DNA of 64,000 nt, taken from assembly GCF_001580995.1 (NCBI RefSeq), contig NZ_LHZU01000143.1:53599-117598 (forward strand), in the 5' to 3' direction. Position numbers and translations under genes: made by a program. This DNA is from Acetobacter senegalensis. GTDB taxonomy: Bacteria; Pseudomonadota; Alphaproteobacteria; Acetobacterales; Acetobacteraceae. Of this stretch, positions 36,335 through 45,894 are shown piece after piece (the stretch's first letter is position 1; every line of letters begins with the position of its first letter). The notes under the pieces were generated by a model. The model was not told the origin of the DNA and did no database searches. It worked only from the letters and a program-made list of their open reading frames with translations.

Positions 36335-37531
36335 ATGATCTCGTTTGAGGACGTCACCGCAGCGGCGGGGCGAATCAAGGGCAATGTTCTCCGCACGCCC
36401 ACGATTTCCTCTCACGCGCTGTCCAAGGCCACGGGCGCGGACATTACCCTGAAGCTTGAAAACCTTCAGGCCGTTGGCTCCTTCAAGGAACGGGGGGCCG
36501 CCAACAAGCTGGCCCTGCTGACACCTGAAGAACGCCAGCGCGGGGTGATTGCCGTTTCGGCCGGCAACCATGCGCAGGGCGTGGCACGCCATGCCAGCCT
36601 GCTGGGTATTGATGCCGTAATCGTCATGCCCAAATTCACGCCTGCCGGTAAGGTGGTGCGTACCCGCAACTGGGGCGCCCGCGTGGTTCTGGAAGGCGAA
36701 AGCTTTGCAGAAGCCCTGCTGTTCGCGCAGGATCTTCAGGCACGGGAAGGCCGCACCTTCATCCATCCGTATGATGATCCTGCCATTATGGCAGGCCAGG
36801 GCACATGCGCGCTGGAACTGCTGGAAGATGCCGGTCCGCTGGATATGCTGGTCGCCCCCATTGGCGGCGGCGGTCTGCTCAGCGGGTGTGCTGTCGCCAC
36901 GCGCGCCATGCGCCCGGACATGGAACTGATTGGTGTGGAAGTGGAAGGGTATGATTCCCTCTCAGCCTTCCCCGGCCCTGCGACCCATCCCAATGGCGGC
37001 TCGACCATTGCAGAAGGCATTGCGGTTCTGCAGATTGGCAAAGCGCCGGATGAAGTCATCCGCAAGCTGGTCTCCAAAGTTCTGGTCGTGCCCGAATGTG
37101 CGGTAGAGACCGCCATCACTCTGCTGGCAGAAGGGGCAAAGCAGATCAGTGAAGGTGCTGGTGCTGCGGCACTGGCGGCGGTGCTGACTTACCCGGACGT
37201 GTTCCGGGGTAAAAAGGTGGCGCTGCCTATTTCTGGCGGCAACATTGATAGCCGTATTCTGGCCAACACCCTTCTGCGCGCCATGCTGCGCGATGGGCGC
37301 ATTCTCCGTCTGATCATGGAAATTCCAGACCGTCCTGGCGTTCTGGCCGATATTTCCAAGACCATTGGGGAAGCCGGTGGCAACATAATAGAAGTGTCTC
37401 ACCAGCGCCTGTTTGCGGCTCCCTCCGTTCAGGCAGCAGAACTGGAAGTCATGATTGAAGCGCGCGACCCCGAACACGCCGCACTGATTACCAAAGCGCT
37501 CGGCCACTCCTATATTGTGCGCCGCGCCTAA
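36335..37531 (+). CDS. ilvA: Threonine ammonia-lyase (dehydratase)
   Basis: A PLP enzyme that deaminates threonine to 2-oxobutanoate, the first step towards isoleucine (biosynthetic) or threonine catabolism. The Schiff-base lysine is Lys51 in GSFKERGAANKL. The PLP phosphate loop is GGGGLLSG, and SAGNHAQGVA is typical. A C-terminal ACT-like domain (IMEIPDRPGVLADISKTIGEAGG) suggests allosteric control. At 398 residues it matches the short form with one ACT domain, so tdcB is the other possible name. Only 1 bp separates it from greA, so it shares that transcript. Confidence 0.88.
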   Translation: MISFEDVTAAAGRIKGNVLRTPTISSHALSKATGADITLKLENLQAVGSFKERGAANKLALLTPEERQRGVIAVSAGNHAQGVARHASLLGIDAVIVMPKFTPAGKVVRTRNWGARVVLEGESFAEALLFAQDLQAREGRTFIHPYDDPAIMAGQGTCALELLEDAGPLDMLVAPIGGGGLLSGCAVATRAMRPDMELIGVEVEGYDSLSAFPGPATHPNGGSTIAEGIAVLQIGKAPDEVIRKLVSKVLVVPECAVETAITLLAEGAKQISEGAGAAALAAVLTYPDVFRGKKVALPISGGNIDSRILANTLLRAMLRDGRILRLIMEIPDRPGVLADISKTIGEAGGNIIEVSHQRLFAAPSVQAAELEVMIEARDPEHAALITKALGHSYIVRRA

Positions 37532-37540
37532 GACACTTTC

Positions 37541-37575
37541 CGACGGGTGAGGCACGCTGCCTCCCCGTCTTTTTC
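37541..37575 (+). terminator. Terminator after threonine dehydratase
   Basis: GACGGGTGAGGCA pairs with TGCCTCCCCGTC (12 bp with one bulge) around a 3-base loop, followed by TTTTT. Confidence 0.85.
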
Positions 37576-37912
37576 TCAACACACCCTTCTTTCGTCCTTC
37601 TCACTCTCCGCATAAGGCGCGTCCCCATTAAAGTGTGGCACGCTGCTTTTGAGGATGTATCCTGACATAGGTTGTCCTGACGAAAAGAATTTCCTCACGA
37701 GCAGAATTTTTCGCCGGAGACCCTCCACGGCACTCTGAACCGGTATTGTCACGCCCCATCTCGGCCTGAAACATCGCTTGCGTCAGGTTGTCCTGAAAAT
37801 CCGCTACAAGAAGCCGCGTGCGCTTTCCAGGAAGAAAACGTCTGTCCCCTTTGTGAAAAAAGGCATTTGGTGGCATGATCTTTCCAACAAAAACATAAGA
37901 AGGCATGCCCCC
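37576..37912. other. Upstream region of gpmI
   Basis: About 337 bp with no recognised gene. It contains the 12-base direct repeat AGGTTGTCCTGA at 37669-37680 and 37785-37796. The frame leading into gpmI is open from 37778 but codes for an unconserved basic stretch, so I treat it as leader. No strong promoter consensus was found. Confidence 0.5.
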
Positions 37913-39451
37913 ATGAGCACCTCCGCGCCGCAGCAGCACAAACGTCCCGTCATGCTGGTTATTCTTGATGGGTTCGGCTGGAGAGAAGACTCCTCAGATA
38001 ACGCAGTCCAGCTTGCCAACACGCCCGTTTTTGATGCGCTTTGGGCCAATGCGCCACGCAGCTTTCTGCGCACCTGCGGCGAGGATGTGGGCCTGCCGGA
38101 AGGCCAGATGGGTAATTCGGAAGTCGGGCATCTGAATATCGGGGCCGGTCGCGTGGTCATGCAGGAACTGCCCCGGATCTTTACCGCCCTGCGGGACGGG
38201 TCTGTTGCCCGTAGCCCTGTGATGCAGGCTTTTCTTGCTACGCTGAAAAAAACCGGAGGCACCTGTCATCTGATGGGCCTTGTCTCCCCCGGTGGGGTGC
38301 ATGCGCATCAGGATCATGCAGTTTCACTCGCCCGTATTGTGGCGGAAGCGGGCATTCCCGTCGCGTTTCATGTCTTTACAGACGGGCGAGACACACCACC
38401 GCAATCCGCTCAGGGGTATCTGGAAAAGTTGCAGGCTGAGCTACCCGAAGGTGTCACCCTCGCAACTGTGAGCGGCCGGTATTACGCCATGGACCGCGAC
38501 AAGCGTTGGGAACGGGTTGAAAAAGCCTACAACGCCATTGTCACTGCCGAAGGGCCGAAAGCAGCAACCACGCAGGACGTGATTGCAGACGCCTACAAGG
38601 CCAATACCACGGATGAATTCATTCTCCCCACGGTGCTTGAAGGCTACACCGGCATGAAGGATGGAGATGCTATTCTCTCCTTCAATTTCCGTGCAGACCG
38701 TATCCGGCAACTTCTTGATGCGCTGGTGGAGCCTGATTTTGACGGCTTTGCACGCCATAAGGTGGTTTCCTTCGCGGCCGTACTGGGTATGACCCATTAC
38801 AGCGATACGTTGGTGGAACGTATTTCCATCCTGTTCCCGCCGGAAACACTCACCAATATTCTGGGTGAAGTTGTTTCCCGCGCAGGCCGGAAACAGTTGC
38901 GCATGGCGGAGACCGAAAAATACCCGCATGTCACCTATTTTCTGAATGGCGGTCGGGAAACGCTGTTTGAGGGAGAAGACCGTATCATGGTCCCTTCCCC
39001 CAAAGTCGCCACCTATGATCTCCAGCCCGAAATGTCCGCGCCGGAACTGACGGATAAAGCCGTGCATGCCATTGAAAGCGGCACGTATGATCTGATTGTG
39101 CTGAACTTCGCCAATCCGGACATGGTGGGACATACGGGGGTTCTGAAAGCAGCCATCAAAGCGGTTGAGACGGTTGATACGGGCGTAGGCCGTATTCTGG
39201 AGGCTTTGAAAAAGCAGAATGGTGCATTGCTGGTTACAGCGGATCATGGCAACTGCGAAACCATGAGAGACCCGGATACCGGGGTGCCTCACACGGCCCA
39301 CACACTTAATGTTGTTCCGCTGGTGGCCTTCAATGTAGGCGAGCGAAAACTGAAAGATGGCAGGCTGGCAGATCTGGCCCCAACCCTGCTGGATATGATG
39401 GGCCTGCCCAAACCGGATGACATGACCGGCGTATCCCTGTTAACGGACTGA
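37913..39451 (+). CDS. gpmI: Phosphoglycerate mutase, cofactor-independent
   Basis: This manganese enzyme interconverts 3- and 2-phosphoglycerate. The 512-residue protein has the alkaline-phosphatase-like fold. It opens with VMLVILDGFGWRE, has the nucleophile Ser69 in GNSEVGHLNIGAGR, HVFTDGRDTPPQSA, and the metal ligands VLNFANPDMVGHTG and TADHGNCETM. ATG 37913 is preferred because conservation begins only there. It heads the alphaproteobacterial cluster gpmI-envC-ctpA-deacetylase-rppH, and its stop directly abuts the next ATG. Confidence 0.96.
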   Translation: MSTSAPQQHKRPVMLVILDGFGWREDSSDNAVQLANTPVFDALWANAPRSFLRTCGEDVGLPEGQMGNSEVGHLNIGAGRVVMQELPRIFTALRDGSVARSPVMQAFLATLKKTGGTCHLMGLVSPGGVHAHQDHAVSLARIVAEAGIPVAFHVFTDGRDTPPQSAQGYLEKLQAELPEGVTLATVSGRYYAMDRDKRWERVEKAYNAIVTAEGPKAATTQDVIADAYKANTTDEFILPTVLEGYTGMKDGDAILSFNFRADRIRQLLDALVEPDFDGFARHKVVSFAAVLGMTHYSDTLVERISILFPPETLTNILGEVVSRAGRKQLRMAETEKYPHVTYFLNGGRETLFEGEDRIMVPSPKVATYDLQPEMSAPELTDKAVHAIESGTYDLIVLNFANPDMVGHTGVLKAAIKAVETVDTGVGRILEALKKQNGALLVTADHGNCETMRDPDTGVPHTAHTLNVVPLVAFNVGERKLKDGRLADLAPTLLDMMGLPKPDDMTGVSLLTD

Positions 39452-40960
39452 ATGCTCTTTACGCTGCCACCCTCTCCCCCCTCTGCCCAGCGCCGCCTTC
39501 TGGCGGGGGGAGTGTGTGGCCTTGCCGCCGTGCTTCTGACTATAGGGGCTGGAATGTCCCCCAGCACGACGCTAGCCGCTTCGCAAAAAACCAGAGCAGC
39601 CAAAAGCAGCCATAGCGCTGGGCATGCAAGCAGTCAGTCCTCTGCCAGCCACCATCACACCGCGTCCTCACGCAGCCACACCAGAAACTCCAAAGCCTCC
39701 GGCAGCAGTAGTCCAACGACAAAAGCAGAACAGCAGGCCGAGCAATCTGTGCAGCAGGCGCGGCAGGCACTGCAAACCACGCAGGCCCAACGGGATGCCA
39801 TAAACCGGCAAAAAGCGGCACAAGCTGCGGCGGTGGAAGCCTCCCGCGCACGGAATGCCGCGGCTCAGGCGCTGGCCGTACAAAGTGCCGCCAAAGCCAC
39901 CGCGCTTTCCGCCGCGACCGTTAGCGCCACCACGCAGTTGCAAACCACGGAACAGCAGATTGCTGATCTCGATTCCCGTATTGCGGATATCCGGAAAGAA
40001 CAGACCAGCCTGCATGCCGCGTTGGAGGAAGATGCAAAAGCGCTCTCCCCCGTGCTTCCGTTGGCCGAACGCCTGTCCCTTTACCCCTCAGATACCCTTC
40101 TGGCTGCCCCCGTGCCTCAAGGTGAAGCCGTAACAGGGTTTCTGGTTCTGCGTGGCCTTTCACGCGAGTTGGAGCATCAGGCCGAGGATATGCGGGCCAG
40201 ACAGGAAAAGCTGACAGCCCTTGATACCGAACTCTCAACCCACCTTACCCAGCTTGCCACCCTGCAACAGACTCAGACCCGGCAGCGTGACACGGTAAAG
40301 CAGCAGGCCCTCAAAGCGCGTGATGCCCAGCGGCAGGCCAACGCCGCCGCCCGCGCAGCCTCTCAACGGTTGGAAGATGCCACAAAAAAGGCCTCCACCC
40401 TTCAGGATGCCGTCTCCCGTCTGGATGCGCTGCAAGCCAATGCGGAAGCCGCCCTGCAAAAGGAAATTGCCGCAGCCGAGCGCGCCCATCAGGCAGCAAA
40501 GGATGAGGCCGCCCGCCGCCGTGCGCAGGAGCAGGCCGATGCGGCACGCCGGAAGATGCAGGCTATTCAGACATCAGCAGGCCCGGGCCTGAGTGAGCGT
40601 GCGCAAACGGGTGGCGGCACGCGCCCCGTGGCGGGCGCACTGGTGACAACATGGGGTTCCGCCACCGAATCTGGTCCGGCAACGGGTGTGACCTACCGCA
40701 CCCCGCCGGGTGCCAGCGTACGCACCCCCTGTTCGGGGCGCGTTGATTTTGCAGGCCCGTTCAGAACTTATGGCCAGATGATCATCCTCAACTGCGGGCA
40801 GCATTACCGTTTTGTCATGGCCGGATTGGGTGGACTGGATGTTGAAACCGGGCAAAGCCTCACAAAAGGCGCACCCGTTGGGCATATGGGGGGCTCCGGC
40901 ACCCTGTTTATTCAGCTTCGCCATGGTCAGAAGGCTGTCAACCCTGCGCCATTCCTGTAA
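39452..40960 (+). CDS. EnvC-like murein hydrolase activator (degenerate LytM domain)
   Basis: A 502-residue exported protein. The signal segment LLAGGVCGLAAVLLTIGAG precedes a Ser/His-rich linker. Long coiled-coils (about residues 90-370, rich in Gln, Ala and Lys) follow, then a C-terminal LytM/M23-type domain (about 390-502). In that domain the metal-binding His-x-His of active peptidases is replaced (HYRFVMAGL), as in EnvC, which activates amidases rather than cutting peptidoglycan itself. It has no spacer from gpmI, and ctpA follows. Contribution to septal peptidoglycan splitting is inferred. Confidence 0.85.
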   Translation: MLFTLPPSPPSAQRRLLAGGVCGLAAVLLTIGAGMSPSTTLAASQKTRAAKSSHSAGHASSQSSASHHHTASSRSHTRNSKASGSSSPTTKAEQQAEQSVQQARQALQTTQAQRDAINRQKAAQAAAVEASRARNAAAQALAVQSAAKATALSAATVSATTQLQTTEQQIADLDSRIADIRKEQTSLHAALEEDAKALSPVLPLAERLSLYPSDTLLAAPVPQGEAVTGFLVLRGLSRELEHQAEDMRARQEKLTALDTELSTHLTQLATLQQTQTRQRDTVKQQALKARDAQRQANAAARAASQRLEDATKKASTLQDAVSRLDALQANAEAALQKEIAAAERAHQAAKDEAARRRAQEQADAARRKMQAIQTSAGPGLSERAQTGGGTRPVAGALVTTWGSATESGPATGVTYRTPPGASVRTPCSGRVDFAGPFRTYGQMIILNCGQHYRFVMAGLGGLDVETGQSLTKGAPVGHMGGSGTLFIQLRHGQKAVNPAPFL

Positions 40961-41127
40961 GGAAAAGCGGACAGGCAGTTTTCCTGAGCGGCAGAAGCCG
41001 CTACTCTCCGTTGCCGCAGAGTGGTGGCAAGAGGCAGGCACTGCTCCGGTTTGGCCGCACGATGTGCAATACAACAGTACAGGATACGACCGCACGGGCC
41101 ACGCCCGGCGACAGGAGACGAGATCGC

Positions 41128-42570
41128 ATGAAGTTCCGCACAGGTCTGATGCTCGGCGCTACCTTTCTGGCAGGCCTTGCCGTGGCCTCCCACTCAGGAG
41201 TGCTTTCTGGCGCAGGCATGCTCGCCTCCCCCGCGCTGGCTGAGAAAGCGCCCGATGCCTCCCCTACCGCCAACCATGCGGAAACCTACCGGCTGCTGAC
41301 CCTGTTTGGCACCGTGCTTGATCTTGTCCGTGCAGATTATGTTGAACCTGTTTCTGACAAGGATCTGATCACCAACGCCCTGAACGGCATGCTCACCGGG
41401 CTGGACCCCCATAGTTCGTACATGACTGAAAAGCAGTACGAAGACATGATGGTGCAGATGAAAGGCGAGTTCGGCGGGCTTGGGCTGGAGCTTCAGCAGC
41501 AGGACGGCCATATCCGCGTTGTCTCGCCTGTGGATGGCACGCCGGGCTTCCGCGCTGGCATCAAGCCAGGTGATTATATCATCGCTGTGGATGGCCACCC
41601 CGTTGATGGTACGCCGCTGGATGAAGCCGTGAAGAAAATGCGCGGCAAACCCAACACCAAGATCACCCTGACGCTGGTGCGTGAAAAAACACCCAAGCCC
41701 ATCGTCCTGACGCTGACGCGTGAGATCATTCATATCGAAGTGATCAAATCCGCGCTGTATGATCGCATCGGCTATATCCGCATTGCCCAGTTCAATGAGG
41801 AAACGGAAAAAGGGCTGCTCAAAGCCTACAACCAGTTGAAGCAGCAGGCAGGCGGCAAGCTGGCCGGGCTGGTGCTTGATCTGCGGAATGACCCTGGCGG
41901 CCTGCTGAATCAGGCCATTGATGTGTCTTCCAGCTTCATCCGGTCTGGCGAGATTGTCTCCACCCGCGCCCGCCACCCCAAGGACAGCCAGCGCTGGGAT
42001 GCCCACGGTACGGATATTACCGATGGTCTGCCCGTTGTGGTGCTGATCAACGGTGGATCAGCCTCGGCGTCTGAAATTGTCTCCGGCGCATTGCAGGATC
42101 ATCATCGGGCCGTGCTGGTGGGCACAAAATCCTTCGGCAAGGGGTCCGTGCAGTCCATCATGCCCATTCCGGGCAACGGTGCCATCCGCCTGACCACGGC
42201 GCGCTACTATACGCCTTCCGGCCGATCCATTCAGGCGCTGGGCATTACGCCTGATATTGCCGTTCGGGAAACGCGCGAAGACCCCGGCTTCAGCCTGCAT
42301 GAAGCAGATCTTGAACATATTCTGAAAAATCAGGGCGGCAACCAGACCAAAGCCGTGCCCCGCACGGACCTGCCGGCCATTGCCAAAGATATTCCAGCTG
42401 AACCTCCGGCCAACTGGCCTGAATTTGACTACACAAAACCCAAAACGGATTTCCAGCTTCAGCAGGGATTGCGGGTTGTGCGCTCTATGGCCGGGTTGCC
42501 TGCGCCAGATCCGGCAGCCGCACTGCCGCCTGCAAAAGTGGTGACCAAGGACGAAGCCCCGCACCATTAA
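41128..42570 (+). CDS. ctpA: C-terminal processing peptidase (S41 family), CtpA-type
   Basis: A periplasmic serine/lysine protease of 480 residues. The signal peptide MKFRTGLMLGATFLAGLAVA is followed by an N-terminal helical cap. A PDZ domain is at about residues 115-200 (GGLGLELQQQDGHIRVVSPV). The S41 catalytic domain carries the nucleophile in GSASASEI (residues 310-317) and the general base Lys338 in SFGKGSVQ. ATG 41128 has AGGAG about 10 bases upstream; the frame opens earlier at 41011 without signal-peptide character. CtpA homologues often trim cell-wall hydrolases, which fits the neighbouring EnvC-like gene. Confidence 0.93.
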   Translation: MKFRTGLMLGATFLAGLAVASHSGVLSGAGMLASPALAEKAPDASPTANHAETYRLLTLFGTVLDLVRADYVEPVSDKDLITNALNGMLTGLDPHSSYMTEKQYEDMMVQMKGEFGGLGLELQQQDGHIRVVSPVDGTPGFRAGIKPGDYIIAVDGHPVDGTPLDEAVKKMRGKPNTKITLTLVREKTPKPIVLTLTREIIHIEVIKSALYDRIGYIRIAQFNEETEKGLLKAYNQLKQQAGGKLAGLVLDLRNDPGGLLNQAIDVSSSFIRSGEIVSTRARHPKDSQRWDAHGTDITDGLPVVVLINGGSASASEIVSGALQDHHRAVLVGTKSFGKGSVQSIMPIPGNGAIRLTTARYYTPSGRSIQALGITPDIAVRETREDPGFSLHEADLEHILKNQGGNQTKAVPRTDLPAIAKDIPAEPPANWPEFDYTKPKTDFQLQQGLRVVRSMAGLPAPDPAAALPPAKVVTKDEAPHH

Positions 42571-42591
42571 TCCGTGACAGGAACAGCCATC

Positions 42592-43731
42592 ATGCACAGC
42601 ACGTCCCTGTGGCAGCAGATGCCACCTTCTGGCCGGGCCTTTGTTCGCTTCTGGGGAGGCACCGCCGCCGCAGTTGGCGTGCTGGCGATCACCTTGCAGA
42701 TCATGGGGCCGCCGCGTCCGGAAATTGGCGGTCAGGACATTGATCTGCCCTCAGCAGACTCTGCGCAGCCGCAGGCAGCCAAAATCGATATTCCCGGCTT
42801 GCAGGCAGACCTGCTTGAAAACCATAGCGGCCCGAATGGCTACGCACTGCCCAAACGGGGCCAGCATGGGCGTATGGCGCGCCAAGTATATGCCGCCCCT
42901 ATGGTAGATGTGCCCGCAGGCTCCGCGCAGGTGGCGTTGCTGATTGACGGCGTGGGGGATTCTGAGGCGTTGACGCAGGAAGCCATGACCTCCCTGCCCG
43001 GTCCGGTTTCTCTCGCCATTTCTCCCTATGTCTCTGATGCGGATGACATTATCCAGCAGGCGCGTGCCCACAAGCATGAAACCTTGTTGTCCCTGCCGGT
43101 TCAGGACGATAAAGCCGCAGGCGGAGCAGACGCCAAGGCTGCGAACAATGCTGGCCCCAGAGCCCTGGGGGCTGGGCTTTCCGCATCTAAAAATATGGAA
43201 AACTATAGCTGGGCGCTTTCAAGCCTTGCGGGCTATGCAGGTGTAACCAACGCCTTTTCCGGTCAGAATGGCGGGGCGTTCCCTCATTCTCCTGCTTTCA
43301 CGCCTATTCTGACTGATATTGATAAGCGCGGCCTTCTCTACCTGAACGCAATGCCGGGAACAGCCGCGCAGGGGCCGGGTGCCATTGGCACAGCGGATGT
43401 CAGCATCAATACCGATACAGATATCGTCAATATTGATATCCAGTTGCTGAAACTTCAGCAGGCGGCGCGCCGGAATGGCCGCGCCATTGGGGTGATGGGG
43501 CCTTTGCGCCCTGTGGCTCTGGCCTGCCTGCGTGCGTGGATTCCGCACCTGAAAGATGTGGGCATTACACTGGTGCCTGTCAGCATGCTTGTTGCGCCCC
43601 AACCGGCTGCGGCACCGTCCTCTACCACGCCAGCACCCTCTACAGGTCCGGCTCAGGCCGATGGTGGCATGCATGTTCACCTGTCCGCGCCCAACTGGAA
43701 CCAGCAGAACTCCCAGCAGCCCCGATTCTGA
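42592..43731 (+). CDS. Divergent polysaccharide deacetylase family protein
   Basis: A 379-residue membrane-anchored protein. It has one N-terminal hydrophobic segment (FWGGTAAAVGVLAITLQIMG) and a catalytic domain of the divergent NodB-like family from about residue 108 (AQVALLIDGVGDSEALTQEAMTSLP through VSLAISPYVSDADDIIQQAR, ETLLSLPVQ). The usual NodB zinc triad is not obvious, as in this divergent family. Ala/Pro/Ser-rich low complexity closes the protein. AGGAA lies 9 bases before ATG 42592; GTG 42574 is an alternative. Position between ctpA and rppH is the normal one in alphaproteobacteria. Confidence 0.85.
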   Translation: MHSTSLWQQMPPSGRAFVRFWGGTAAAVGVLAITLQIMGPPRPEIGGQDIDLPSADSAQPQAAKIDIPGLQADLLENHSGPNGYALPKRGQHGRMARQVYAAPMVDVPAGSAQVALLIDGVGDSEALTQEAMTSLPGPVSLAISPYVSDADDIIQQARAHKHETLLSLPVQDDKAAGGADAKAANNAGPRALGAGLSASKNMENYSWALSSLAGYAGVTNAFSGQNGGAFPHSPAFTPILTDIDKRGLLYLNAMPGTAAQGPGAIGTADVSINTDTDIVNIDIQLLKLQQAARRNGRAIGVMGPLRPVALACLRAWIPHLKDVGITLVPVSMLVAPQPAAAPSSTTPAPSTGPAQADGGMHVHLSAPNWNQQNSQQPRF

Positions 43732-43734
43732 GCC

Positions 43735-44244
43735 ATGACAGTCCTTTCTCCTAATAGTCTGCCCTACCGTCCAAATGTAGGAGCCCTTATTTTCCGTGCA
43801 GACGGAAAAGTCTTTATCGCCCGCCGCACAGATATGCCCGGCGTGGGCGGTCCCCTTTCAGAAGGCGTATGGCAATGCCCGCAGGGCGGCATAGACGAAG
43901 GCGAAACACCTCAATCTGCCGTGCTACGTGAAGTGCAGGAAGAAATTGGCACAGACAAACTGCACATTCTGAAAGAGCATCCAGAATGGATTGCCTATGA
44001 TCTGCCTGAAAATCTGATTGGCAAGGCGTTGGGCGGCAAGTATCGCGGGCAAACACAGAAATGGTTTGCGCTTGCCTTCACCGGCACAGATCAGGACATC
44101 AATCTGAACCTGCAAAACCCGCCGGAATTTGATGCCTTCCAGTGGGTGGACCTCGCTTCCCTGCCCCAACGGAACGTGGGCTTCAAAAAGCCTATTTATG
44201 AAAAACTGGTGCAGGACTTCGCGTGTTTCACACACGCGATTTGA
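43735..44244 (+). CDS. rppH: RNA pyrophosphohydrolase RppH
   Basis: RppH converts 5'-triphosphate mRNAs to monophosphate and so triggers decay. The 169-residue Nudix protein has the full Nudix box GGIDEGETPQSAVLREVQEEIG (residues ~43-64), with the REXXEE glutamates. It also has the RppH-type start YRPNVGALIFRADGKVFIARR and the KWFALAFTG block. It follows the deacetylase gene after 3 bp and ends the cluster at a shared terminator. Confidence 0.93.
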   Translation: MTVLSPNSLPYRPNVGALIFRADGKVFIARRTDMPGVGGPLSEGVWQCPQGGIDEGETPQSAVLREVQEEIGTDKLHILKEHPEWIAYDLPENLIGKALGGKYRGQTQKWFALAFTGTDQDINLNLQNPPEFDAFQWVDLASLPQRNVGFKKPIYEKLVQDFACFTHAI

Positions 44245-44271
44245 GGCGCCCTCTCCTTCTCGTGCGTCTAT

Positions 44272-44305
44272 AAAAAAAACCGCCAGACTGATCTGACGGG
44301 TTTTT
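44272..44305. terminator. Bidirectional terminator between rppH and the EmrB-like gene
   Basis: AAAAAACCGCCAG pairs imperfectly with CTGACGGGTTTTT. An A/T-run sits on both sides, and the two flanking genes converge. Confidence 0.75.
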
Positions 44306-44316
44306 CAAACCAGCAC

Positions 44317-45894
44317 TTAGTGCGCGGCTCCGGGTTTGCCTCCGCCCCTGATCGGGGTGAACAGGAAGCAGAAGGGAATGCACAAGAATGCGCCAATCCC
44401 TAGGATCATGAACACTTCATTGTAGGTCAGCATCGCGACCTGACGGCTGAATTCCAGATACTGCACATGCTGGGCAATGCCTTCTGCCGCATGCTCGGTT
44501 GCACCACGCGCCTGTGCCACGGTTTTTGCCTGATCAAAGTAATCATTATAGGGCTGATGATACGGGGTCATCCACTGGACCATATGGGCCTGATGTGCCT
44601 GCTTCCGCTCCATCAGCAAGGCTGTTGCGCCCGAAATAGCCAGAGACCCCAACACGTTTCGGGACATACTGAAAAGAGCCGATGCATCCGCATTCAGGCG
44701 TTCCGGAATGGTTGAATACGCAATAGTTGAAAGCGGCACGAACAGAAAGGCCAGGCAGGCCGTCTGGCTCATGCGGAACAGCACCAGATGCTTGAAGTCC
44801 AGCATGGGAACCAGATTGGCGGAACTGAACAGCGCCAGCCCCATCAAGCCAAACCCCAGGGCAATCACACTACGCACGCTCATCAGCGTCATGAGCTTGC
44901 CTACAATGGGAATGAGGACAATCACAGCAATACCGCCGGGCGAGAGAATCAGGCCGGAAAGCGTGGCGGTGTATCCCATAACCTGCTGAGCAAACTGCGG
45001 AACAATAATGGCGGAGGCATAAAGCAATGCCCCCATGGCCCCCATCAACGCCGTGCCGACTGCAAAATTGCGATCCTTGAACACGCGCAGATCCACCGCA
45101 GGCCGGTCTGTGTGCAAAAGCCACAAGACCGCACCCACCAGCCCCACAACTGCCAGAACGCCCATGACACGAATGAAGTTGGAGCCAAACCAGTCAGCAT
45201 CCTCACCACGGTCTACCATCACTTCAAGGCAACTGAACCCCAGGGTGATCAGGCTGATACCGATAATATCAATCGGCGCTTTGCGTTTTTGTGCCCAGGG
45301 AGGATCTTCCACAACGGTCGCAACCCCAACTGTTGTCAGAAAACCGAAGGGCACGTTGATAAAGAAAATCCAGCGCCACGAGAAATTATCCGTAATCCAG
45401 CCACCCAGCGTCGGGCCGATAACCGGCCCCACCACGGCGGCAATGGCGGTCAGGCCAAACGCAGCCGCCCGTTTTTCAGGCGGAAAACTATCCAGAATAA
45501 TGGACTGCTGATTGGGCTGAAGCCCGCCCCCAAAAAAGCCCTGCATCATGCGGAACAGGATCAGTTCCACCAGACTGGTCGCCATACCGCACAGGAAGGA
45601 GGACACCGTGAACATCACGATACAGATCATGAAGTAGCGCTTGCGCCCGAAGACTTTTCCCAACCAACCGGAAATGGTGAGCACAATGCCATTGGCAACA
45701 AGATAGGCCGTCAGCGTCCACGTTGCATCATCATACGTGCTGGACAGGCTACCCGCGATGTGCGGCAGCGAGACGTTGACGATGGTGGTGTCCAGAATTT
45801 CCATGAACGCCGCCATTGTCACCACAAAAGCGACTGTCCATGGATTATGGGTGGGTTTCCACCCCGCGGCTGCGGCGTCTGCCTGTCCGCTCAT
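44317..45894 (-). CDS. emrB: DHA2-family drug efflux MFS, EmrB-type
   Basis: A 525-residue, 14-helix major facilitator transporter. It opens with the family hallmark FMEILDTTIVNVSLPHIAGSLS and has GWLGKVFGRKRYF (motif A), then GPTLGGWITDNFSWRWIFFINVP (motif C, antiporter). It overlaps the upstream membrane-fusion gene in an ATGA, the usual EmrA-EmrB arrangement. The pair should form a proton-driven tripartite pump with an outer-membrane channel supplied elsewhere. Drug specificity cannot be read from sequence. Confidence 0.9.
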   Translation of the reverse strand: MSGQADAAAAGWKPTHNPWTVAFVVTMAAFMEILDTTIVNVSLPHIAGSLSSTYDDATWTLTAYLVANGIVLTISGWLGKVFGRKRYFMICIVMFTVSSFLCGMATSLVELILFRMMQGFFGGGLQPNQQSIILDSFPPEKRAAAFGLTAIAAVVGPVIGPTLGGWITDNFSWRWIFFINVPFGFLTTVGVATVVEDPPWAQKRKAPIDIIGISLITLGFSCLEVMVDRGEDADWFGSNFIRVMGVLAVVGLVGAVLWLLHTDRPAVDLRVFKDRNFAVGTALMGAMGALLYASAIIVPQFAQQVMGYTATLSGLILSPGGIAVIVLIPIVGKLMTLMSVRSVIALGFGLMGLALFSSANLVPMLDFKHLVLFRMSQTACLAFLFVPLSTIAYSTIPERLNADASALFSMSRNVLGSLAISGATALLMERKQAHQAHMVQWMTPYHQPYNDYFDQAKTVAQARGATEHAAEGIAQHVQYLEFSRQVAMLTYNEVFMILGIGAFLCIPFCFLFTPIRGGGKPGAAH

